Shown here in pieces: positions 38,230-47,763 of a stretch of 64,000 nucleotides of DNA. The position numbers and the translations under genes were made by a program. The notes under the pieces were generated by a model that saw nothing but the letters and a program-made list of their open reading frames with translations, did not search any database and had not been told where the DNA came from. Location of the stretch: the NCBI RefSeq assembly GCF_001028135.1, contig NZ_LDNM01000015.1, positions 100,496 through 164,495 of the forward strand, given 5' to 3'. Origin of the DNA: Xenorhabdus griffiniae (GTDB lineage: Bacteria; Pseudomonadota; Gammaproteobacteria; Enterobacterales; Enterobacteriaceae). Position 1 is the first letter of the stretch; every line of letters begins with the position of its first letter.

Positions 38230-38450
38230 ATTAGACCGAAAGTCTGATGAGATATGACAGCCTAAATGTGGTGATATAAGATTAATAATATGATTTTTAA
38301 GGTAAAATATTTTTTAAAATTTATAAAAATATTTTATATAAGCAGTTTTGGCCTGTTAGATATTAAAAGTAAAATAACAGGTTAAATTGTCATTTATTTG
38401 TTATTTAAAAATAAATTGTATTTAACCTGTATTTTACTTTTTATGGTCAT

Positions 38451-38552
38451 ATACCCATCCAACTTCAAGATGCGTGTTATATTTCCCCGTGCAGCGGGGA
38501 AATATAAGGCCTCGCGTCGTCTTGCGGATTGCAACTTGAAGTTTATCGCGTA
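38451..38552 (-). repeat. Palindromic MITE-like repeat, copy 2
   Basis: This copy is inverted relative to those at 7241 and 41612. It runs from ATACCCATCCAACTTCAAGA to ACTTGAAGTTTATCGCGTAT and has the same central stem, TTATATTTCCCCG / CGGGGAAATATAA. It sits 18 bases after the ycaO stop codon, between ycaO and the focA promoter region. Confidence 0.85.
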
Positions 38553-38571
38553 TGAGCGCTAATGCGATGGG

Positions 38572-40335
38572 TTATTTATTAGCCCAAAATTCACGTTTGG
38601 CTTCTTGCAACTTCTCATAAGCATCTAATAATGCCTGATGGGCAGGCAATGCTTTTAATTCTAAATCAATAGTCCACAGACCATAGAAGCTGTTTTCTCC
38701 GGCAATGGCAGCAGAGGCAGTATCAACAGTACCCTGACCGTACATTTTTACAAATGCCTGATAATATTGATCTGGTTGGCGATCTTCTTCTTGGGTTAAC
38801 AGTAACAACGTTTGCAGGCAGCGATAATAGTTAGCTCGTTCAGTGGTGAAAACAGAAGCATTGAAATCCTGTGTCCACTCAACCCAAATCAAAGCTTGCT
38901 CCAAATCTTTACCAGCCAATGCCAGCATAGATTTCAATTCGCCGATACGCAGGTTGCTCCAACCGTTATCTTTACCCACTGCAATGCCCAATAACTCACG
39001 GACACGGGTAAAGTCATCCAAGCCTTCATCATCTAACTGTTCGAGGAGAGCCAGATATTCTTCTGGCTGCCATTGACTCTCCGGCAATGCCAGAATGGTG
39101 TCGCGCAGATGGCTCCCCATAGTGTTATTGGCAATGTGCAGATCTTCCACCGGATAAATATCTGACATACCAGGCACCAGAATGCGGCAGGCATAAACGT
39201 CAAGGTGTTCATAATCAGCAATATAAACTTCAGCATCCAGTTTATTGAAGATCTCCATCAGGGTGTCGAACTCTTCTTCTGTTGCTCCGCTGAAATTCCA
39301 GTCAACAAACGCATAGTCAGCATCTTGCTTGAATAGATCCCAACTAATTACACCGCTTGAATCAATAAAATGCGTTTCCAGATTAGTATGTTCAGACACT
39401 TCCTCATTATCAAAGCTTGGAGGGGTGAAGACATCCAGATCTTTCAGACTCCTGCCTTGCAACAGTTCTGTGACGGTACGCTCCAGTGCAACACCAAAAT
39501 CGGGATGGGCACCAAAGGAGGCAAAACACGTGCCATTATCAGGATTGAACAGGACGACGCAAATGACCGGGAACTGTCCACCCAGTGAGGCATCGTAACA
39601 ATAGAGTGGGAAACCTTCTTCCTGCAACTTATTGACTGATTCAACGACGCTTGGGTAGCGATTCATAATATCTTGTGGAATTTCAGGCAGGCTGATGCAT
39701 TCTGCGATAATGCGATTTTTCACATAGCGCTCGAATACTTCAGATAATCCCTGTACACGTGCTTCGTTCATGGTATTGCCGGCTGACATACCGTTTGAAA
39801 CATACAGATTTCCGATAATATTCATTGGAATATAAATCGTTTGATTATCTGACTGGCGGGTAAATGGCAGGGCACAGATCCCCCGCTCTTCATTGCCCGA
39901 TTGCAGATCCACTAACTGGCTGGCACAGAGCGCGTTATCTGGGTTGTAAAAACGATGCAGGCGTTCGTCTAAGATACCTTTTGGCAGAGAGTCATCTTCT
40001 GGCAACGGGAACCATTTTTCATCTGGGTAATGAACAAACTCGCCATTGGCAACGGTATTACCCAGATAAAAATCAGCAAAGAAATAGTTTGTCGATAGAC
40101 GCTCAAAATATTCACCCAAAGCAGAGGCCAATGCCGCTTTTTTGCTGGCTCCCTTGCCATTGGTAAAGCACAGCGGGCAATCACGATCGCGGATATGTAC
40201 TGACCAAACATTCGGGACAGGATTCAGCCATGAGGCTTCTTCAATATTAAAACCGAGGGACTTCAGTTTGTGCTGAAAGCGATTAATGGAGTCCTCTAAC
40301 GCGGCGTCTTTGCCTGGGATATAGGTTTGCGTCAT
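38572..40335 (-). CDS. ycaO: YcaO, ribosomal S12 methylthiotransferase accessory factor
   Basis: YcaO is an ATP-dependent protein that assists RimO in beta-methylthiolation of ribosomal protein S12. The YcaO nucleotide-binding core is recognisable: NGKGASKKAALASALGEYFE (residues ~80-100) and the second Mg/ATP segment MSAGNTMNEARVQGLSEVFE, VALERTVTELLQGR. The C-terminal ~170 residues form the helical domain typical of the E. coli type rather than of peptide-cyclising YcaO enzymes, and no substrate peptide or partner gene lies nearby. The length of 587 residues is the same as E. coli (586). It is the gene upstream of focA, as in E. coli. Confidence 0.94.
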   Translation of the reverse strand: MTQTYIPGKDAALEDSINRFQHKLKSLGFNIEEASWLNPVPNVWSVHIRDRDCPLCFTNGKGASKKAALASALGEYFERLSTNYFFADFYLGNTVANGEFVHYPDEKWFPLPEDDSLPKGILDERLHRFYNPDNALCASQLVDLQSGNEERGICALPFTRQSDNQTIYIPMNIIGNLYVSNGMSAGNTMNEARVQGLSEVFERYVKNRIIAECISLPEIPQDIMNRYPSVVESVNKLQEEGFPLYCYDASLGGQFPVICVVLFNPDNGTCFASFGAHPDFGVALERTVTELLQGRSLKDLDVFTPPSFDNEEVSEHTNLETHFIDSSGVISWDLFKQDADYAFVDWNFSGATEEEFDTLMEIFNKLDAEVYIADYEHLDVYACRILVPGMSDIYPVEDLHIANNTMGSHLRDTILALPESQWQPEEYLALLEQLDDEGLDDFTRVRELLGIAVGKDNGWSNLRIGELKSMLALAGKDLEQALIWVEWTQDFNASVFTTERANYYRCLQTLLLLTQEEDRQPDQYYQAFVKMYGQGTVDTASAAIAGENSFYGLWTIDLELKALPAHQALLDAYEKLQEAKREFWANK

Positions 40336-40481
40336 CGTGGTTCACTTCAAATTATGTTAAAGGCGCATATCATACGGCGTTTTTTTTATCCGCTCTATCA
40401 ATTCCCAAAAATTATTGTTAATTAGAGTTTATTTATTCTTGGTTTACATAATAAAATGGCTTTTTTACAAGAGGTTGAATA

Positions 40482-41525
40482 ATGAAAAAGACTAAAATAA
40501 CAGCAATAGCCAGTTTTCTGGCTTTAGTTAGCGGTTCTGCATTCGCTTTGCCAAACGTTACTGTTTTGGCAACAGGGGGCACAATTGCTGGGGGTGGTGA
40601 ATCCGCAACGCAATCTAATTATACAGCGGGTAAAGTAGGCATTGATGCTCTGCTGAATGCTGTACCGGCAATTAAAAATATTGCTGATTTGAAAGGCGAG
40701 CAGGTTGTCAGCATCGGTTCTCAGGACATGAACGATCAGGTATGGTTGACTCTGGCGAAGAAAATCAATGCAGATTGTGACAAAACCGACGGGTTTGTGA
40801 TCACCCACGGTACTGATACCATGGAAGAAACGGCGTATTTCCTCGATCTGACCACCCAATGCCAGAAGCCTATTGTGATGGTTGGTGCAATGCGTCCATC
40901 TACCGCGCTGGGGGCTGACGGTCCGTTGAACCTGTATAACGCTGTGGTTGTTGCTGCTGATAAAAATTCGGCAAACCGTGGTGTGCTGCTGGCGATGAAT
41001 GATTCCGTTATTCATGGCCGTGATATCGGTAAACTGAGCACAACGGAAGTTCAGGCGTTTCAGGCTGTGAATGCCGGCGCCCAGGGCTTCGTTCACAATG
41101 GCAAAGTACGCTATTATTCTGCGGCTTCAGTAAAGGCAAATAAAGCCGTTTTTGATGTAAGCAAATTGGATAAGTTGCCGAAAGTAGGTATTGTTTATAA
41201 CTACTCCAACGCCTCTGATCTGCCAGCAAAAGCATTCGCTGAAAATGGCTATCAGGGTATTATCAGCGCAGGTGTCGGTAACGGTAACATCTATAAATCT
41301 ATTCTTGACACGTTGTCTAAAGCCGCTAAAGAGGGTGTTGTTGTTGTTCGTTCCAGCCGTATTCCTTTCGGCTACACGACCCAAAATGCTGAAGTTAACG
41401 ACAGCAAATATGGCTTTGTGGCTTCAGAGCGTTTGAACCCACAGAAAGCTCGCGTTCTTCTGCAATTGGCTCTGACGCAAACTTCTGATGTAGAAAAAAT
41501 TCAGGAAATGTTTAGTCAGTATTAA
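40482..41525 (+). CDS. ansB: Periplasmic L-asparaginase II
   Basis: AnsB hydrolyses L-asparagine to aspartate and ammonia in the periplasm. The signal peptide is MKKTKITAIASFLALVSGSA-FA (cleavage before LPNVTV). Both catalytic signatures are intact: VLATGGTIAGGGES (first Thr) and FVITHGTDTMEETAYFLDL (second Thr plus Asp), followed by the conserved MVGAMRPSTALGADGP. The 347 residues compare with 348 in E. coli. It is a solitary gene with AAGAGGTT before the ATG. E. coli ansB is induced by FNR and CRP; no clear box was found in the 146-base gap here. Its location next to ycaO is not the E. coli arrangement. Confidence 0.96.
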   Translation: MKKTKITAIASFLALVSGSAFALPNVTVLATGGTIAGGGESATQSNYTAGKVGIDALLNAVPAIKNIADLKGEQVVSIGSQDMNDQVWLTLAKKINADCDKTDGFVITHGTDTMEETAYFLDLTTQCQKPIVMVGAMRPSTALGADGPLNLYNAVVVAADKNSANRGVLLAMNDSVIHGRDIGKLSTTEVQAFQAVNAGAQGFVHNGKVRYYSAASVKANKAVFDVSKLDKLPKVGIVYNYSNASDLPAKAFAENGYQGIISAGVGNGNIYKSILDTLSKAAKEGVVVVRSSRIPFGYTTQNAEVNDSKYGFVASERLNPQKARVLLQLALTQTSDVEKIQEMFSQY

Positions 41526-41543
41526 TTCCTGATTTAACGATAT

Positions 41544-41571
41544 AAAAAGGCGCATTTAATGCGCCTTTTTA
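41544..41571 (+). terminator. ansB terminator
   Basis: AAAAAGGCGCAT-TTA-ATGCGCCTTTTT forms a perfect 12-bp stem ending in a T run, 18 bases after the ansB stop. Confidence 0.92.
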
Positions 41572-41611
41572 TATTCTTTTTTATTCGTATTTTTTTAGAT
41601 AAATTATCTTT

Positions 41612-41717
41612 TATACTCGATGAACTTCAAGTTGTAATACGCAAGACGACGCGAGGCTTTATATTTCCTCGTTGCGCGTGGAAATATAACACACATCTTG
41701 AAGTTGGATGGGTATAA
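41612..41717 (+). repeat. Palindromic MITE-like repeat, copy 3
   Basis: It has the same orientation as copy 1, from TATACTCGATGAACTTCAAG to CATCTTGAAGTTGGATGGGT plus ATAA. It is more diverged: the central stem reads TTATATTTCCTCG / CGTGGAAATATAA, leaving one T-T mismatch. It lies between the ansB terminator and serC. Confidence 0.85.
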
Positions 41718-41944
41718 ATGGCTTTTTATTCTTTGGTATTAAATAAGGCTGATATTATCCAGATTGTCTTTCCTGAGCGATTGTTATTTTATTTATAATT
41801 CATTGCGTTATTTATAATAAGTGGGTCTATCAGAAAGTGATACTGTCTCTTGTAACAAATGTTCAATAATTATTGCAGCGGCAGGGCGAGAATGATAAAA
41901 CCAATACGTCCGATTTTATTGTATCCATTGATAGGGTGAAGTTA
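41718..41944. other. serC upstream region
   Basis: About 230 bases between the repeat and serC carry no independent gene. The serC frame is open upstream to 41873 but the extra residues are not part of the family. A promoter for serC-aroA is expected here; CRP and Lrp control it in E. coli, but no site is called. Confidence 0.5.
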
Positions 41945-43033
41945 ATGAGTCAGGTATATAATTTCAGCGCTGGCCCAGCTATGTTGCCGGCAGAAGTGTT
42001 ACGACGTGCAGAACAGGAACTTTGCAACTGGCACGGCTTGGGAACATCTGTAATGGAAATTAGTCACCGCAGCAAAGAATTTGTGGCTGTTGCGGCAGAA
42101 GCAGAAAAAGATCTCCGAGATTTATTAGCAATACCTGAGAATTACAAGGTGCTGTTTTGTCACGGCGGTGCTCGTGGGCAATTTGCGGCATTACCACTGA
42201 ATTTACTGGGTGATAAATCGACAGCAGATTATATCGTTAGTGGTTACTGGTCTGAATGTGCAGCGCAAGAAGCAGAAAAATATTGCACGCCAAACATCAT
42301 TGATATCAGAACAGAAACGGACGGCGTCAAAAGTGTGAAGCCAATGAGTGAATGGGCCTTAAGCAGTGACGCTGCCTATATTCATTATTGTCCTAATGAA
42401 ACGATTGAAGGTATTGCTATTTTTGAAGAGCCTGATTTTGGTGACGATAAAATTGTCATAGCCGATTATTCTTCAACCATCCTTTCTGCCCCTATTGATG
42501 TTAGCCGTTATGGTGTTGTTTATGCCGGGGCACAAAAAAATATTGGGCCAGCAGGGATTACCGTCGTTATTATTCGTGAAGATCTCCTGGGTAAAGCACA
42601 CCCGCATACGCCATCCATTCTGGATTATACTGTGCAGGTTCAATACGACTCTATGTATAACACGCCGCCGACATTTGCATGGTATCTGTCTGGTAGGGTA
42701 TTCAAGTGGTTGAAAGAGCAGGGAGGGCTACAAGAAATCAGTAAACGCAATCATGCTAAAGCGAAACACCTCTATCATGCCGTTGATAACAGCAAGTTGT
42801 ATATCAACCGTGTTGCTCCTCAAAACCGTTCTATCATGAATGTCCCCTTCCAACTGGCTAACCCAGTGTTAGATGGTCAGTTTCTGGAGGAAGCCTATGC
42901 ACACGGGTTACATGCATTGAAAGGGCACAAAGTTGCGGGTGGCGCCCGTGCTTCGATTTATAACGCTATGCCTTATGAGGGTGTGAACGCATTGGTTGAA
43001 TTTATGGCTAATTTTGAACGCCGCAATGCATAA
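41945..43033 (+). CDS. serC: Phosphoserine aminotransferase
   Basis: SerC is a PLP enzyme that makes 3-phosphoserine for serine synthesis and also acts in pyridoxal phosphate synthesis. The start ATG at 41945 ([19 protein letters not shown]) matches E. coli; GGGTGAAG lies upstream. The PLP lysine is in [12 protein letters not shown], and the substrate-binding motifs SHRSKEF and [13 protein letters not shown] are present. It has 362 residues, as in E. coli. aroA follows after about 90 bases, the conserved serC-aroA mixed-function operon. Confidence 0.96.
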   Translation: MSQVYNFSAGPAMLPAEVLRRAEQELCNWHGLGTSVMEISHRSKEFVAVAAEAEKDLRDLLAIPENYKVLFCHGGARGQFAALPLNLLGDKSTADYIVSGYWSECAAQEAEKYCTPNIIDIRTETDGVKSVKPMSEWALSSDAAYIHYCPNETIEGIAIFEEPDFGDDKIVIADYSSTILSAPIDVSRYGVVYAGAQKNIGPAGITVVIIREDLLGKAHPHTPSILDYTVQVQYDSMYNTPPTFAWYLSGRVFKWLKEQGGLQEISKRNHAKAKHLYHAVDNSKLYINRVAPQNRSIMNVPFQLANPVLDGQFLEEAYAHGLHALKGHKVAGGARASIYNAMPYEGVNALVEFMANFERRNA

Positions 43034-43125
43034 TTTTTTATCGTCGGGAGGGATAAAACCTCCCGATCTCAAAATCCTCGATCTATCCTAAAAACTAAAA
43101 TCATCTCTGGAGATTCCTCTCTATT

Positions 43126-44433
43126 ATGCAATCCCTGACGTTACAACCTGTTTCCTATATTAATGGAACGATTAACTTGCCTGGCTCTAAAAGCGTTTCT
43201 AACCGCGCTTTGTTACTCGCTGCTCTTGCTAAGGGAACAACCCGATTGACCAATTTGTTGGACAGCGATGATATCCGTTACATGCTCAAGGCTCTGGCTG
43301 TATTGGGTATTTCCTATCGTCTTTCCGCCGATCGTACTATCTGTGAAGTCGATGGCATTGGCGGGTGCATGACGGGCAAAAATGATATTGAACTGTTTCT
43401 GGGCAATGCGGGTACAGCAATGCGCCCATTGGCTGCGGTTCTATGTTTAGGGGACAGCAGTTTGGGAGACAGTGGCATAAGCGTGGTATTGACCGGTGAA
43501 CCGCGTATGAAAGAACGTCCAATTGGTCACTTGGTCGATGCATTGCGTCAAGGAGGGGCAGAAATTGATTATCTTGAACAGGAAAATTACCCGCCTTTAC
43601 ATATCAAAGGGGGATTTTCAGGTGGAAAAGTGACCGTTGATGGCACTGTTTCCAGCCAGTTTCTGACCGCTTTGTTGATGGCAGCGCCATTGGCAAAAAA
43701 CGACACGGAAATCCACATACAAGGTGATTTGGTTTCTAAACCTTATATTGATATTACATTGGCACTGATGAAAAGTTTTGGTGTAACGGTAGACAATGAA
43801 CAATATCAGGTTTTTCACATTAAAGGCCGGCAGCAATATTTGTCTCCGGGGCAGTATCTGGTAGAAGGCGATGCTTCATCGGCATCTTATTTTCTGGCTG
43901 CGGCGGCAATTAAAGGCGGGATCGTTCGTGTCACGGGCATTGGCAGAAATAGCCTGCAAGGGGATACCAAATTTGCCAATGTGTTGGAACAGATGGGGGC
44001 AACGATTCGTTGGGGGGACGATTTTGTCGAATGCGAACGCGGTACATTGGCAGGCATTGATATGGATATGAATGCTATTCCTGATGCGGCAATGACGATT
44101 GCGACAACCGCGTTGTTTGCACAGGGAGAAACTGTTATCCGCAATATCTACAATTGGCGGGTAAAAGAAACCGATCGGCTAAATGCAATGGCAACTGAAT
44201 TAAAAAAAATAGGTGCCGAAGTGGAAGAGGGACATGATTATATTCGAATTTCTCCGCCAGAAAAATTTAATCATGCTGAAATTGAGACCTATAATGATCA
44301 TCGCATTGCGATGTGTTTTTCGTTGGTAGCTCTATCGGATACGCCAGTCACTATCCTTGATCCAGGCTGTACAGCAAAGACATTCCCAGACTATTTCAAT
44401 CAGCTTGAAAAACTCAGCCAGTACGCAAAATAA
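43126..44433 (+). CDS. aroA: EPSP synthase (3-phosphoshikimate 1-carboxyvinyltransferase)
   Basis: AroA makes 5-enolpyruvylshikimate 3-phosphate in the shikimate pathway. Signatures include [38 protein letters not shown] (the PEP-binding LxNAGTAxRP loop), [20 protein letters not shown], and [20 protein letters not shown]. It is a class I, glyphosate-sensitive type by these motifs. At 435 residues it is longer than E. coli (427) because of an insertion, [11 protein letters not shown] (about residues 109-119), which looks like a short tandem duplication. It follows serC in one operon. Confidence 0.96.
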   Translation: MQSLTLQPVSYINGTINLPGSKSVSNRALLLAALAKGTTRLTNLLDSDDIRYMLKALAVLGISYRLSADRTICEVDGIGGCMTGKNDIELFLGNAGTAMRPLAAVLCLGDSSLGDSGISVVLTGEPRMKERPIGHLVDALRQGGAEIDYLEQENYPPLHIKGGFSGGKVTVDGTVSSQFLTALLMAAPLAKNDTEIHIQGDLVSKPYIDITLALMKSFGVTVDNEQYQVFHIKGRQQYLSPGQYLVEGDASSASYFLAAAAIKGGIVRVTGIGRNSLQGDTKFANVLEQMGATIRWGDDFVECERGTLAGIDMDMNAIPDAAMTIATTALFAQGETVIRNIYNWRVKETDRLNAMATELKKIGAEVEEGHDYIRISPPEKFNHAEIETYNDHRIAMCFSLVALSDTPVTILDPGCTAKTFPDYFNQLEKLSQYAK

Positions 44434-44603
44434 ATGGAGAAGCAAAAATCGGTAGGGATAGAAATAAACGGGCTTTCCCTGTTTCTCTCATCTATTGAGC
44501 GCGTATAATAGGACAGGTTTTATTGCTTGCTAATTGAGCAATTTTTTGCATTCGGTAAATGATCTGTCTGTTATCCGAATGTTATGCGAAAAGGAGGATA
44601 ATG

Positions 44604-45290
44604 ATGGCGGCGATAGCCCCAGTAATAACCGTTGATGGGCCAAGTGGTGCTGGCAAGGGAACACTATGTCAGGCATTGGCTGAAACGTTAAATTGGCAGT
44701 TGCTTGATTCAGGTGCCATTTATCGTGTATTGGCCCTGGCTGCCATCCATCATCAGGTGGATATTCAGTCTGAAGACGCAATGGTTCCTCTGGCTGCAAA
44801 CCTGGATGTTCGTTTTGTACCTGCAAATGGCAAACTCCGGGTCATTCTGGAAGGCGAAGATGTCAGCAATGAAATCCGTACCGAAACCGTTGGAAATACG
44901 GCTTCACAGGCGGCAACATTCCCACGTGTCCGTGAAGCACTCTTACGTCGGCAGAGAGCCTTCCGCATTGCACCTGGGCTGATAGCTGATGGTCGTGATA
45001 TGGGAACGGTCGTATTTCCTGATGCGCCGGTGAAAATATTTCTTGATGCAAGTGCAGAAAAACGCGCCCGCAGACGTATGTTACAGTTGCAGGAGAAAGG
45101 TTTTAGTGTTAACTTTGAAAATCTTTTGTCCGAGATACAAGAGCGGGATTATCGTGATCGCAATCGGGCAGTCGCACCCTTAGTGCCTGCACAAGATGCA
45201 TTAATCCTGGACTCGACCAGCATGTCTATCGAAGAAGTGATTGATAATGCACTGGCTTATGCGAGAAACGCGCTGGAAATATCCGCATAA
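44604..45290 (+). CDS. cmk: Cytidylate kinase
   Basis: Cmk phosphorylates CMP and dCMP. The P-loop is GPSGAGKGT (residues 11-19), followed by [15 protein letters not shown] and [20 protein letters not shown] and the lid [14 protein letters not shown] use the second of two adjacent ATGs (44604, [12 protein letters not shown]), which lies 6 bases after AGGAGG. The 228-residue length matches E. coli (227). It heads the cmk-rpsA-ihfB group, as in E. coli. Confidence 0.95.
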   Translation: MAAIAPVITVDGPSGAGKGTLCQALAETLNWQLLDSGAIYRVLALAAIHHQVDIQSEDAMVPLAANLDVRFVPANGKLRVILEGEDVSNEIRTETVGNTASQAATFPRVREALLRRQRAFRIAPGLIADGRDMGTVVFPDAPVKIFLDASAEKRARRRMLQLQEKGFSVNFENLLSEIQERDYRDRNRAVAPLVPAQDALILDSTSMSIEEVIDNALAYARNALEISA

Positions 45291-45489
45291 TTGTTAATTT
45301 TTCAAGTACACTATTGCAGTAGTGTATCAAGAAGATGTATATAGAATTCTGGTGTATTGGTAGTGAAATATTCTGGTACACTAAAACACCTTGTAACAGG
45401 GAAAAAGAAAAAGTTGCGAGGTATGTAAAACAACCCCATTCGGCGGGACGCTAGATGGACGTTAATTAAGAATCTTGAAGATCATAAAC

Positions 45490-47163
45490 ATGACAGAATC
45501 TTTTGCTCAACTCTTTGAAGAATCCCTACAGACTATCGAAACTCGTCCAGGTGCCATCGTCCGTGGTGTCGTGGTTGCTATCGATAAAGACGTTGTATTG
45601 GTTGACGCAGGCCTGAAATCAGAATCTGCAATTCCTGTAGAACAATTCAAAAATGCTCAAGGTGAGCTGGAAATCCAAGTTGGCGATGAAATCGACGTAG
45701 CTTTGGATGCGGTGGAAGATGGTTTCGGTGAAACTGTCTTGTCTCGTGAGAAAGCGAAACGTCACGAAGCATGGCTGATGCTGGAAAAAGCATACGAAGA
45801 AGCTGAAACTGTCACTGGTATTATCAATGGCAAAGTAAAAGGTGGCTTCACTGTAGAACTGAACGGTATCCGTGCGTTCCTGCCAGGTTCACTGGTTGAC
45901 GTTCGCCCAGTTCGTGACACTGCTCACCTTGAAGGCAAAGAGCTTGAGTTCAAAGTCATCAAGCTGGATCAGAAACGCAACAACGTAGTTGTTTCTCGTC
46001 GTGCAGTTATCGAATCTGAAAACAGCGCAGAACGCGATCAGCTGCTGGAAAACCTGCAAGAAGGCATGGAAGTTAAAGGTATCGTTAAGAACCTGACTGA
46101 CTACGGTGCATTCGTTGATCTGGGCGGCGTTGATGGCCTGCTGCACATTACTGATATGGCTTGGAAACGTGTTAAACATCCAAGCGAAATTGTCAATGTG
46201 GGCGATGAAATCACAGTTAAAGTACTGAAATTCGACCGTGAGCGTACTCGCGTATCTCTGGGTCTGAAACAATTGGGTGAAGATCCATGGGTAGCAATCG
46301 CTAAACGTTATCCAGAAAGTACTAAACTGACTGGTCGCGTAACTAACCTGACTGATTATGGCTGCTTCGTTGAAATCGAAGAAGGCGTTGAAGGTCTGGT
46401 ACACGTTTCAGAAATGGATTGGACCAACAAAAACATCCACCCATCCAAAGTTGTTAACGTGGGTGACGTTGTGGAAGTTATGGTTCTGGATATTGACGAA
46501 GAACGTCGCCGTATCTCTCTGGGCCTGAAACAGTGCAAATCTAACCCTTGGCAACAATTTGCTGAAACGCACAACAAGAACGATCGCGTTGAAGGTAAGA
46601 TCAAGTCTATTACTGACTTTGGTATCTTCATTGGTCTGGAAGGCGGCATCGACGGTCTGGTTCACCTGTCCGACATCTCCTGGAACGTTGCAGGTGAAGA
46701 AGCAGTTCGTGAATACAAGAAAGGCGACGAAATCGCTGCTGTAGTTCTGCAAGTAGATGCAGAGCGTGAGCGTATCTCTCTGGGTGTCAAACAACTGGCA
46801 GAAGATCCATTCAACAATTACCTGTCTGTAAACAAGAAAGGTACAATTGTTACTGGTAAAGTCACTGCAGTTGACGCAAAAGGTGCTACAGTTGAATTAG
46901 CTGACGGCGTTGAAGGTTACCTGCGTGCATCAGAAGCTTCTCGTGACCGCATTGAAGATGCAACTCAAGTTCTGAACGTTGGCGATGAAGTTGAAGCTAA
47001 ATATGTTGGCGTTGATCGCAAAAACCGCATAATCAACCTGTCTGTTCGTGCAAAAGACGAAGCTGATGAAAAAGACGCTATCGCTTCTGTGAACAAACAA
47101 GAAGACACAAACTTTGCTAACAACGCAATGGCTGAAGCTTTCAAAGCAGCTAAAGGCGAATAA
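45490..47163 (+). CDS. rpsA: 30S ribosomal protein S1
   Basis: S1 helps the 30S subunit bind and unfold mRNA. From ATG 45490 ([13 protein letters not shown]) it has 557 residues, like E. coli, with six S1/OB repeats; the core repeats show [35 protein letters not shown] and [15 protein letters not shown]. The codon use is that of a very highly expressed gene. There is no strong Shine-Dalgarno sequence, as is known for rpsA, whose ~200-base leader (45291-45489) folds into hairpins and mediates autorepression by S1. An upstream TTG in frame (45475) is not used. Confidence 0.97.
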   Translation: MTESFAQLFEESLQTIETRPGAIVRGVVVAIDKDVVLVDAGLKSESAIPVEQFKNAQGELEIQVGDEIDVALDAVEDGFGETVLSREKAKRHEAWLMLEKAYEEAETVTGIINGKVKGGFTVELNGIRAFLPGSLVDVRPVRDTAHLEGKELEFKVIKLDQKRNNVVVSRRAVIESENSAERDQLLENLQEGMEVKGIVKNLTDYGAFVDLGGVDGLLHITDMAWKRVKHPSEIVNVGDEITVKVLKFDRERTRVSLGLKQLGEDPWVAIAKRYPESTKLTGRVTNLTDYGCFVEIEEGVEGLVHVSEMDWTNKNIHPSKVVNVGDVVEVMVLDIDEERRRISLGLKQCKSNPWQQFAETHNKNDRVEGKIKSITDFGIFIGLEGGIDGLVHLSDISWNVAGEEAVREYKKGDEIAAVVLQVDAERERISLGVKQLAEDPFNNYLSVNKKGTIVTGKVTAVDAKGATVELADGVEGYLRASEASRDRIEDATQVLNVGDEVEAKYVGVDRKNRIINLSVRAKDEADEKDAIASVNKQEDTNFANNAMAEAFKAAKGE

Positions 47164-47179
47164 TCTAAGTCAATAACGA

Positions 47180-47213
47180 CGGGTAATATTCTCTATAATG
47201 AGAATATTACCCG
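47180..47213 (+). terminator. 14-bp hairpin between rpsA and ihfB
   Basis: CGGGTAATATTCTC-TATAAT-GAGAATATTACCCG is a perfect 14-bp inverted repeat located 16 bases after the rpsA stop. No U-tract follows, so it may be a 3' stabiliser rather than a terminator. Its loop is exactly a consensus -10 hexamer. Confidence 0.6.
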
Positions 47214-47237
47214 AATACGGTAGTTTAGGGAGGTACC

Positions 47238-47528
47238 ATGACCAAGTCTGAATTAATCGAAAGACTTGCAGAGCAGCAATCTCACATGCCGGCCAAAGCC
47301 GTTGAAGATGCAGTGAAAGAAATGCTTGATCATATGGCAGAAACACTAGCCGCAGGTGAACGTATTGAAGTTCGCGGATTCGGCAGCTTTTCTCTTCACT
47401 ACCGGGCTCCGCGTGTGGGGCGTAACCCCAAAACAGGTGAAAAAGTGGAATTGGATGGCAAATATGTCCCCCACTTTAAACCCGGTAAAGAGTTACGTGA
47501 CCGCGTGAATATCTATAGCGATAGCTAA
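47238..47528 (+). CDS. ihfB: Integration host factor beta subunit
   Basis: IhfB pairs with IhfA to bind and sharply bend DNA in recombination, replication and transcription. The HU-fold is intact, with [20 protein letters not shown] and the DNA-minor-groove arm [20 protein letters not shown] carrying the intercalating proline. It has 96 residues compared with 94 in E. coli, due to the tail IYSDS. AGGGAGG precedes the ATG. It is the third gene of cmk-rpsA-ihfB. Confidence 0.97.
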   Translation: MTKSELIERLAEQQSHMPAKAVEDAVKEMLDHMAETLAAGERIEVRGFGSFSLHYRAPRVGRNPKTGEKVELDGKYVPHFKPGKELRDRVNIYSDS

Positions 47529-47555
47529 GATATCAGTTATTACTTAATTAAACTA

Positions 47556-47581
47556 ACGGCACCTTAGGGTGCCGTTTTTTG
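47556..47581 (+). terminator. ihfB terminator
   Basis: ACGGCACC-TTAG-GGTGCCGT is followed by TTTTTT, a strong intrinsic terminator 27 bases after the ihfB stop. Confidence 0.92.
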
Positions 47582-47763
47582 TATATCCAAATTTTTTTTC
47601 TCTGGTTTTTGTGAGAATAGACGTATTTTTTTGGCATCGTTTCTTCTGTTTAAACGTTAATTTGCGAAGCGATTCCACAGAAACATTTCTCGAACTGGCA
47701 GTAAGATTTACTATGTCATAATCTCTCTTGCGTGAATAGAATGTCAGCACAGAGGCATAATGG

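Noticed and set aside
38572..40335. YcaO as part of a thiazole/oxazole-modified peptide cluster
   Set aside because: The protein is the E. coli-type RimO partner, and no precursor peptide, dehydrogenase or cyclodehydratase partner lies nearby.
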